Below, in pieces: positions 56,169 to 64,000 of a DNA stretch of 64,000 nt; position 1 is the stretch's first letter; each line of letters opens with the position of its first letter. The notes under the pieces were generated by a model. The model ran no database searches, was not told the origin of the DNA, and saw only the letters and a program-made list of their open reading frames with translations. The position numbers were made by a program, and so were the translations under genes. The DNA comes from Maylandia zebra. Its lineage: Eukaryota > Chordata > Actinopteri > Cichliformes > Cichlidae. The stretch lies in contig NC_135185.1 in the NCBI RefSeq assembly GCF_041146795.1, positions 10,163,529 to 10,227,528 on the forward strand. Direction: 5' to 3'.

Positions 56169-57838
56169 TAGAGCTGGGCTGTCACAGGCTGGGTCTCTGA
56201 CCCAGCGCTCTGAGTTCATGTTTGTATTTGTCTCATTTTGTTATGTGATTAGTTTTGTGTCATTTCCTATCTGTCTTTAGTTTGGGCAGTTATTGTTTAT
56301 TGTTCCTCTGGTTTTCTATGTTTTGGGTTCTTGTATTATTCATCACGCATTAGCTTTGTTAAGTTTGTGTTGTCATGTCTAGTTTTAGTGTTTCCTGTTT
56401 TATTCTGACAGTGTCATGTGTTCTTTGTTCATTGTATTTAGCTTTCCTCTCCTGGTCCTGTCATTAGGTTTATGTCAGTCAGCTGTTCCCCCATGTGTCT
56501 CCACTTCCCCTGATCACCTCATGTATGTATTTAAGCCCTTTGTTTTCTGCATGCCATTGTCGGGTCGTCTGTTTATTTTGACCTTAGTTCTAGTCTTGTT
56601 CTGTGTACCTCTCCGCAGTCATAGTCATAGTTATAGTTTTTGGTCTTAGTACCTCATAGTATTTTGTTTCTTAGTGTTTTTGTCACTTTGCTTTGGTTTC
56701 CTGGTTTACCCCTGCCGTCACCAATAAAGGATCACTTTTCTGTTTAAACTTACAACTCCTCGTCCTTCATCTGCTTTTGGGTCCTGTTTCCATACACATC
56801 GGCGCACCCCGCCGTGACATGGGCGATAGAACAATAACGATATGTATTGCGAAATAACTTTTTCTCGATAGAAAAATTAAACTATTGCGATAGACCTAGT
56901 CTCTCTTGTCCTCTTAAAAAAGAAAAGAACAGCCAATCCAAATTAAGTAGCGCAGAGCCGAACCAATCGCAGCCGCAGCGTCACATCACATGACTTGTTA
57001 CGTACAACACAAGTGCCAAGCCTCACATGTGTATTTGTTTGGGAAGCAGCCAGCCGCCGTGCCGCCCGGGTAATGGAGGAAACGAGTGTGCTGACTAGAG
57101 AAAAATCAACTGAGAGCGTGACCGAAGGTTACCGAAGAGAAAACAGATGATGGTTCCAATGCCAGAGAGACTGTCGAACAGAAGAGCCATAGAAGTTCCG
57201 TAGTGTGAAGGTATTTCGGCTATTTCAAGTCTGACAAAAAACAGAGCAGCGCGCACTGTAAATGTGCCGAAAGCAAGTCTGGAAATACAATAAAGCGGTT
57301 CATGCTCAATCTCTGACTGGAAGCGCTAATTCGTCATTCGGCTTTTGTCAGACTAAAGTCACTGTTTGAAAAGCTAAGCTATACAACAAGGAGAGATTGA
57401 GAATTTCCTTTTAGTTCTCAGTTTATTTGATATTGACAAAAGTCAATTTTGTCTGTTCTTCTGTAAAACAAACTAAGATTTCTTTTTAGAATAATATTTT
57501 GTTTCTAAGTGGAATTGACAATTTAGTAGTCTGTTTTGTTTGTTCTATTTTGAAACTTAAACGCTTTAGCGGCTGCCTTTTGTGTAGTTTGCAATATTTG
57601 CCTTTATCTGAAAAAGTTTCATGTTCCTGAAGTACATCTACCCTGTTGAACTTATTATGGGAAATAAATATTTAAATCAAAACAAGCTGCTGATTATTTC
57701 ACATTTTACTTGTGAGCAACGGCACATTTAAATCTTACAAATATAGTTATTTGGCTTATATCGTGATAGATATCGTTATCGCCTGAAATGAAAAAAAACA
57801 TATCGTGATATGAAAAAATCTTATATCGCCCAGCTCTA
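56169..57838. mobile_element. hAT element with nested solo LTR
   Basis: Ends TAGAGCTGGGCGATA (interrupted by the LTR at 56180) and TATATCGCCCAGCTCTA are inverted. Flanking GCTATAAC (56161-56168) and GCTGTAAC (57839-57846) are an 8-bp duplication with one change. The interior is rich in TATCG/CGATA motifs. No transposase. Without the LTR it is about 1.03 kb. Confidence 0.85.
56180..56819 (+). mobile_element. 640-bp solo LTR
   Basis: TGTCACAGGCTGGGTCTC to CCCCGCCGTGACA, with perfect 5-bp duplication TGGGC (56175-56179, 56820-56824). TATTTAAG near 56528 is the TATA-like site and AATAAA near 56725 the polyadenylation signal. Related to the LTR at 43829. It is a recombination product of an LTR retrotransposon. 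Confidence 0.85.
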
Positions 57839-58289
57839 GCTGTAACCAAAGACTGATTTGAAGTAATGGATATAATATAATGAATTATATACTTTTTTTG
57901 TTACTTGCATTTTACTTTCATTAATATTTTTTTCTTTAATTTGCTGTCTATGTTCTATACATTCTGTATCATATGGCAATCAAAGGATTTTTTTTGGGAA
58001 AAATCTGTTTTGAATCTAGTTCTTATAAGTTGAATTTTATAATAAGTAGAAATCTTAACCCAAACATTAATTGTAATATAGCCCATGTGATTGGTTCTGA
58101 CTTTCGACCCTATTTTTGGTAACCTCAACTTCAAACATTGGTCAATTTAACCCAGTTTTTGGATAGTTATCCTAACTCAGTGTGCTGGGTCAAACCAGTA
58201 ACCCAACCCTGTTAAGTTGAAACAACCCAGCGTTGGATTACTGATTGGGTCATTTTTAACATTGTAGAAATATTAAGTCTACATATCAT

Positions 58290-59146
58290 ATTGTCTAAAT
58301 ATCATATTGAGAAAATGGAAGACCACAGGCTCAGTTCAAGTTACTCAAAGTGGCAGACCAAGAAAAATCTCGGATAGACAGAAGCGACGAATGGTGAGAA
58401 CAGTCAGAGTCAACCCACAGACCTGCACCAAAGACCTACAACATCATGTTGCAGCAGATGGAGTCACTGTGCATCGTTCAACCATTCGGCGCACTTTACA
58501 CAAGGAGATGCTGTATGTGAGAGTGATGCAGAGGAAGCCTTTTCTCTGCCCACAGCACAAACAGAGCCGCTTGAGGTTTGATAAAGCACATTTGGACAAA
58601 CCAGCTTCATTCTGGAATAAGGTGCTGTGGACTGATGAAACTAAAATTGAGTTATTTGGGCATAACAAGGGGCGTTATGCACGGAGGAAAAAGAACACAG
58701 CATTCCAAGAGAAACACCTGCTGCCTACAGTGAAATATGGTGGTGGTTCCATCACGGTGTGGGGCTGTGTGGCCAGTGCAGGGACTGGGAATCTTGTCAA
58801 AGTTGAGGGATACATGGATTCCACTCAGTATCAGCAGATTCTGGAGACCAATGTCCAGGAATCAGTGACAAAGCTGAAGCTGCGCTGGGGCTGGATCTTT
58901 CATCAAGACAACGACCCGAAACACTGCTCAAAATCCACTAAGGCTTTCATGCAGAGGAACAAGTACAACGTTCTGGAATGGCCATGTCAGTCCAGACCTG
59001 AATATTATTGAAAACCTGTGGTGTGAGTTAAAGAGAGCTGTCCATGCTCGGAAGCCATCAAACCTGAATGAACTAGAGATGTTTTGTAAAGAGGAATGGT
59101 CCAAAATACCTTCAACCACAATCCAAACTCTTATTGGAACCTATAG
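58290..59146 (+). pseudogene. Tc1-like transposase, truncated and frameshifted
   Basis: Open at 58307-59011: GRPRKISDRQKRRMVRTVR, VLWTDETKIELFG (first D), IFHQDNDPKHCSKS (second D). Near 58990 a frame shift separates the E-containing part (NIIENLWCELKRAVHARK, 59007-59060). The N-terminal helix-turn-helix is missing. A different Tc1 subfamily from copies 1 and 2. It stops at an LTR fragment at 59147. Confidence 0.8.
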
Positions 59147-59611
59147 GTGTCATGTTTCGGCTGTGTACAGGCAGGAGAAGGACCCAAACGCAAAACCCAC
59201 GACAACAAAATTAAACTCAAAAAGCTGCTTTATTGCAGAACGGCATGGGAAAACTAAACTGGGACATGGGTAAACTGAAACGCAAGGGACCACAGCCATG
59301 AGGGAGACTACAACACTTACAAAGAGAAACACAGGGCTCAAATACACAGAAGGATAACGAGGGAACAAGACACAGAAGGAGAGCACAGCTGGGAGTAATC
59401 AGGCTGGACGAGACAAGGGAAGCAAAACTAGAAACACTGACATGAGACACGGACCTTCAAAGTAAAACAGGAAACACACTGACTGAACTCTAGACATGTA
59501 AACTTAACAGGAACTGGGGAGACAGAACATAGGAACCTGAAACATGGTACAAAAACGTCACAGTAGACACAACATGGAACACAGGGAAGCCATATTACAA
59601 AGCCAAAGAAC
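59147..59611 (-). mobile_element. LTR fragment
   Basis: On the minus strand it ends CAGCCGAAACATGACA and has GCAATAAAGCAGC (about 59225-59237) as a polyadenylation signal. Its outer (U3) end is cut off or hidden by the Tc1 element at 59614. It interrupts the preceding Tc1 pseudogene. Confidence 0.55.
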
Positions 59612-59613
59612 TA

Positions 59614-61004
59614 CAGTGGGGAAAAAAAGTATTTAGTCAGCCACCGATTGTGCAAGTTCCCCCACTTAAAATGATCACAGAGGTCAGTAATTTGCACCAG
59701 AGGTACACTTCAACTGTGAGAGACAGAATGTGAAAAAAAAATCCATCAATTCACATGGTAGGATTTGTAAAGAATTTATTCGTAAATCAGGGTGGAAAAT
59801 AAGTATTTGGTCACCTCAAACAAGGTAAATCTCTGGCTCTCACAGACCTGTAACGTCTTCTGCAAGAAGCTTTTCTGTCCCCCACTCGTTACCTGTATGA
59901 ATGGCACTTGTTTGAGCTCATCATCTGTATAAAAGACACCTGTCCACAGCCTCAAACAGTCAGACTCCAAACTCCGCCATGGCCAAGACCAAAGAGCTTT
60001 CGAAGGACACCAGGAAAAGTATTGTAGACCTGCACCAGACTGGGAAGAGTGAATCTACAATAGGCAAGCAGCTTGGTGTGAAAAAATCAACTGTGGGAGC
60101 AATCATCAGAAAATGGAAGACATACAAGACCACTGATAATCTCCCTCGATCTGGGGCTCCACGCAAGATCTCATCCCGTGGGGTCAAAATGATCATGAGA
60201 ACGGTGAGCAAAGACCCCAGAACCACACAGGGGGACCTGGTGAATGACCTGCAGAGAGCTGGGACCAAAGTAACAAAGGTCACCATCAGTAACACACTAC
60301 AACGGCAGGGAATCAAATCCCGCAGTGCCAGACGTGTTCCGCTGCTGAAGCCAGTGCATGTCCAGGCCCGTCTGAAGTTTGCCAGAGAGCACATGGATGA
60401 CACAGCAGAGGATTGGGAGAATGTCATGTGGTCAGATGAAACCAAAGTAGAACTTTTTGGTATAAACTCAACTCGTCGTGTTTGGAGGAAGAAGAATACT
60501 GAGTTGCATCCCAAGAACACCATACCTACTGTGAAGCATGGGGGTGGAAACATCATGCTATGGGGCTGTTTTTCTGCCAAGGGGACAGGACGACTGATCC
60601 GTGTTAAGGACAGAATGAATGGGGCCATGTATCGTGAGATTTTGAGCCAAAACCTCCTTCCATCAGTGAGAACTTTGAAGATGAAACGAGGCTGGGTCTT
60701 CCAACATGACAATGATCCAAAACACACCGCCCGGGCAACAAAGGAGTGGCTCCGTAAGAAGCATTTGAAAGTCCTGGAGTGGCCTAGCCAGTCTCCAGAC
60801 CTCAACCCCATAGAAAATCTGTGGCGGGAGTTGAAAGTCCGTGTTGCTCGGCGACAGCCCCAAAACATCACTGCTCTCGAGAAGATCTGCATGGAGGAAT
60901 GGGCCAAAATACCAGCTATTGTGTGTGCAAACCTGGTAAAGACCTATAGTAAACGTTTGACCTCTGTTATTGCCAACAAAGGTTATGTTACAAAGTATTG
61001 AGTT
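59614..61004 (+). mobile_element. Tc1 transposon (copy 2), right end interrupted by Rex3
   Basis: The left end CAGTGGGGAAAAAAAGTATT (TA at 59612-59613) matches copy 1. Homology stops at TATTGAGTT (61004), where Rex3 starts. The right TIR is not in the window; it may lie beyond the Rex3 insertion. Confidence 0.85.
59979..61001 (+). CDS. Tc1 transposase, 340 aa, intact (copy 2)
   Basis: Same domains as copy 1: two helix-turn-helix parts and a DD34E catalytic domain with [23 protein letters not shown] and [14 protein letters not shown]. No stop or shift. Three residue differences from copy 1 in 340. It could encode active protein even though the right TIR is displaced. Confidence 0.95.
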   Translation: MAKTKELSKDTRKSIVDLHQTGKSESTIGKQLGVKKSTVGAIIRKWKTYKTTDNLPRSGAPRKISSRGVKMIMRTVSKDPRTTQGDLVNDLQRAGTKVTKVTISNTLQRQGIKSRSARRVPLLKPVHVQARLKFAREHMDDTAEDWENVMWSDETKVELFGINSTRRVWRKKNTELHPKNTIPTVKHGGGNIMLWGCFSAKGTGRLIRVKDRMNGAMYREILSQNLLPSVRTLKMKRGWVFQHDNDPKHTARATKEWLRKKHLKVLEWPSQSPDLNPIENLWRELKVRVARRQPQNITALEKICMEEWAKIPAIVCANLVKTYSKRLTSVIANKGYVTKY

Positions 61005-64000
61005 CAGTTTACCCTGCCCGGGGTAGGGTTACCGGGGCCCCGCCCTGGAGCCAGGCCCGGGGAGGGTGCCCGAGGGCGAGCGTCTGGTGGCCGGGCCTTA
61101 GTCCATGGGGCCCGGCCGGGCACAGCCTGAAGAGGAGACATGGGCCCATCCTCCCGCAGGCCCACCACCCGCAGGAGGCGTCATAGGGGTCGGGTGCATT
61201 GTGTGCCGGGTGGCGGCCAGGAGCGGAGGCCCTGGCGAACTGACCCCCGGCTGCCAAGACTGGCAATAGGGACATGGAATGTCACCTCTCTGGTGGGGAA
61301 GGAGCCTGAGTTAGTGCGTGAGGTTGAGAGGTACCGGCTAGATATAGTCGGGCTCACCTCTACGCATGGCTTGGGCTCTGGAACCAGTCTCCTGGAGAGG
61401 GGCTGGACTCTGTCTCAGTCTGGAGTTGCCCCTGGTGAGAGGCGGCGGGCTGGGGTGGGTATTCTAATATCCCCTCGGCTTGCTGCCGGTACGTTGGGGT
61501 TTTTCCCGGTGGACGAGAGGGTTTGTTCCCTGCGCCTTAGGGTCGGGGAACGGGTCCTGACTGTCATCTGCGCTTATGCGCCGAGTGGCAGTTCAGAGTA
61601 CCCAGCCTTCTTAGAGTCCCTGGGGGGGGGGTGCTGGAAGGTGCTCCACCTAGAGACTCTGTTGTCCTGCTGGGAGACTTCAATGCTCACGTGGGTAACG
61701 ACAGCGAGACCTGGAGGGGCGTGATTGGGAGGAACGGCCTCCCTGATCTGAACCCGAGCGGTGCTTTGTTATTGGACTTCTGTGCTAATCACAGTTTGGC
61801 CATAACGAACACCCTGTTCGAACATAAGAGTGTCCATAAGTGCACGTGGCACCAGGACGCTCTAGGCCGTAGGTCGATGATCGATTTTGTAATCGTATCA
61901 CCAGACCTGCGACCATATGTTCTGGACACTCGGGTAAAGAGAGGGGCTGAGCTGTCAACTGATCACCACCTGGTGGTGAGTTGGATCAGGTGGCGGGGGA
62001 GGACGCTGGACAGACCTGGTGCACCTAAACGCATAGTGAGGGTGTGCTGGGAACGTCTAGCAGAGGCCCCAGTCCGCGAGATCTTCAACGCACACCTCCG
62101 GCAGAGCTTCAACAGCATTCCGAGGGAGACTGGGGACATTGAGTCCGAATGGACCATGTTCAGCGTTTCCATTGGCGAAGCTGCTGCATTGAGCTGCGGC
62201 TGCAAGGTGGTTGGTGCCTGCCGTGGTGGTAATCCCCGAACCAAATGGTGGACACCAGAGGTGAAGGGAGCCACCAGGCTGAAGAAGGAGTCCTATCGGG
62301 CTTGGTTAGCCTGTGGGACTCCGGAGGCAGCCGACAGGTATCGACAGGCCAAGCGGAATGCGGCTCGGGCAGTGGCTGAAGCAAAAACTCGGGTGTGGGA
62401 GGAGTTCGGAGAGGCCATGGAAAAAGACTTTCGGACTGCCTCGAAGAGATTCTGGCAAACCGTCAGGCGTCTCAGGAGGGGAAAGCGGTGCTCTACCTGC
62501 ACTGTGTATAGTGCTGGCGGAGCGCTGCTGACGTCGACTGAGAAAATTGTCAGGCGGTGGAAGGAATACTTCGAGGACCTCCTTAATCCCACTGACACGT
62601 CTTCCGAGGAGGAAGCAGAGTCTGGGGATGAGGGGAATGACCCGCCAATTTCCGGGGGCGAGGTCACTGAGGCAGTTAAACAACTCCTTGGTGGCAGAGC
62701 CCCTGGTGTTGATGAGGTCCCCCCCGAGTTCCTGAAGGCTCTGGACGTTGTAGGGCTGTCCTGGTTGACACGCCTCTGCAATGTTGCGTGGAGATCAGGG
62801 GCAGTACCTGTGGACTGGCAGACCGGGGTGGTGGTCCCCATCTTTAAGAAGGGGGACCGGAGGGTGTGTTCCAACTACAGGGGGATCACACTCCTCAGCC
62901 TCCCGGGGAAAGTCTATGCCAGGGTGCTGGAAAGGAGAGTTCGTCCGCTAGTCGAACCTCGGATAGAGGAGGAACAATGCGGTTTTTGTCCTGGTCGTGG
63001 AACACTGGACCAGCTCTTTATCCTCTCGAGGATACTTGAGGGTGCATGGGAGTTTGCCCAACCAGTCTACATGTTTTTTGTGGACTTGGAGAAGGCATTC
63101 GACCGTGTCCCTCGGGGTGTCCTGTGGGAGGTGTTGCGGGAGTATGGGGTGTCTGGCCCATTGCTACGGGCCATTCGATCCCTATACAACCGTTGCAAGA
63201 GCTTGGTTCGCATTGCCGGCAATAAGTCGGACTCGTTCCCGGTGGGTGATGGGCTCCGCCAGGGCTGCCCTTTGTCTCCGGTTCTGTTCATAATTTTTAT
63301 GGACAGGATTTCTAGGCGCAGCCAAGTGGCGGAGGGCTTTCGCTTTGGTGGCCTCAGAATCTCATCTCTGATTTTTGCGGATGATGTGGTTCTGTTGGCT
63401 TCATCGGGTGGTGGCCTCCGAATCTCATCTCTGATTTTTGCGGATGATGTGGTTCTGTTGGCTTCATCGGGTGAGGGCCTCCAGATCGCACTGGAACGGT
63501 TCGCAGCCGAGTGTGAAGCAGCGGGAATGAGGATCAGCACCTCCAAATCTGAGGCCATGGTTCTCAGCCGGAAAAGGGTGGAGTGCCCACTCCGGGTCGG
63601 GGATGAGTTCCTGCCCCAAGTGGAGGAGTTCAAGTATCTCGGGGTCTTGTTCGCGAGTGATGGGAGAAGGGAGCCGGAGATCGACAGACGGATTGGGGCT
63701 GCAGCTGCAGTAATGCGGACGCTGCACCGGTCCATCGTGGTGAAGAGGGAGCTGAGTGTAAAAGCAAAGCTCTCAATTTACCGGTCGATCTACGTCCCTA
63801 CCCTCACCTATGGCACGAGCTGTGGGTAGTGACCGAAAGAACGAGATCGCGGATACAAGCGGCAGAAATGAGCTTCCTCCGAAGGGTGGCTGGCCTCTCC
63901 CTTAGAGATAGGGTGAGAAGTTCGGCCATCCGGGAGGGGCTCAGAGTAGAGCAGCTGCTGCTCCACATCGAAAGGAGCCAGCTGAGGTGGTTCGGGCATC
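61005..64000 (+). mobile_element. Rex3 (RTE clade) non-LTR retrotransposon, nearly complete, runs off the window
   Basis: Encodes an endonuclease plus RT. Endonuclease: IGTWNVTSLVGKEPELV (61264), [81 protein letters not shown] (first Asp), [23 protein letters not shown] and [32 protein letters not shown] at 62817 is the conserved Rex3 site. A shift occurs at the G-run at 61620-61632. A 1-nt deletion after CCTATGG (63810), compared with 15185, ends the frame at 63829; the C-terminal part continues in another frame to the end. A 63-bp duplication adds a second FADD box. Inactive as it stands. Confidence 0.9.
63348..63473 (+). repeat. 63-bp in-frame tandem duplication in Rex3 RT
   Basis: 63348-63410 and 63411-63473 are near-identical (one or two differences) and each encodes [18 protein letters not shown]. 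The other Rex3 copy at 15.5 kb has one unit. Confidence 0.9.

Larger units (their letters stand above)
46898..58264. mobile_element. Outer TIR element (GGGTT type) containing several nested elements
   Basis: Left end CACTCTTAAAAATGCTGGGT and right end TCATTTTTAACATTG are imperfect inverted repeats next to TA (46896-46897 and 58265-58266). Both ends carry degenerate GGGTT/AACCC arrays (46910-47130; 58150-58250). After removing the nested Tc1 and hAT blocks, about 3.8 kb remains. That remainder includes candidate exons at 47150-47237 (ends ACATG|GTAAGT), 55281 and 55864. The pairing of the two ends is an inference from sequence and position. Confidence 0.5.

Overview
The window looks like a repeat-dense stretch of a teleost fish genome, most likely a percomorph and possibly a cichlid. 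Evidence: many fish-type non-LTR elements (Rex3, Rex1/CR1-like, L2), fish Tc1-like transposons with intact transposases, hAT elements with 8-bp target duplications, a tRNA-derived SINE with an ATGG tail, spliced genes with GT-AG introns, and long CA/GT microsatellites. Nothing looks bacterial or organellar. The species cannot be fixed from sequence alone.

Host genes. Three immunity-related GTPase (IRG, p47) genes lie on the minus strand at 14.5-16.8, 22.0-23.3 and 34.4-35.8 kb. Each has two coding exons joined by a short phase-1 intron at the same codon. The first is a pseudogene: a 2-nt deletion, a stop codon and a 0.95-kb Rex3 insertion. The second (388 codons) and third (382 codons) are open throughout, but each departs from consensus in a GTP-binding motif. 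A relic of an IRG-type 5' untranslated exon may lie near 6.55 kb. The only other host-like coding sequence is a promoter plus spectrin-repeat (nesprin-like) exons at 51.1-53.7 kb and two small exons at 55.3 and 55.9 kb. Both sets sit inside transposon-bounded segments.

Layout. 0-7.2 kb: fragments of CR1/Rex1 and L2 LINEs, an LTR-like piece, hAT MITEs and short retroposons. 7.19-11.69 kb: a 4.5-kb element with terminal inverted repeats (TIRs) of about 340 bp and a 6-bp target duplication, inserted in an L2 copy and itself carrying a 948-bp hAT element. 13.3-14.4 kb: an LTR-like segment and a second, shortened copy of the interior of the 4.5-kb element. 14.5-35.8 kb: the IRG cluster, its intergenic space filled by LINEs, a Tc1 relic split by an LTR-like block, an intact Tc1-like element and an L2 copy. 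36.1-38.1 kb: a 2-kb hAT element. 38.6-39.0 kb: a SINE. 39.3-46.4 kb: a non-autonomous LTR retrotransposon with a large unrecognised ORF, split exactly in frame by a pogo-family transposon, and a 3' LTR swollen by a repeat-rich insertion. 46.9-58.3 kb: a nested set of elements (outer TIR element containing an intact Tc1, whose TIR holds a 4.3-kb TIR element with the spectrin exons; also a hAT element holding a solo LTR). 58.3-64 kb: a broken Tc1, an LTR fragment, a second intact Tc1 and a nearly complete Rex3 that runs off the window.

Insertion order can be read at many loci from interrupted repeats and target duplications. The most interesting leads are the transposon-bounded host exons at 50.3-54.6 kb, the IRG cluster with altered GTP-binding motifs, and the 4.5-kb long-TIR element with its subterminal motif arrays. 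All family names come from reading motifs; no database search was run.
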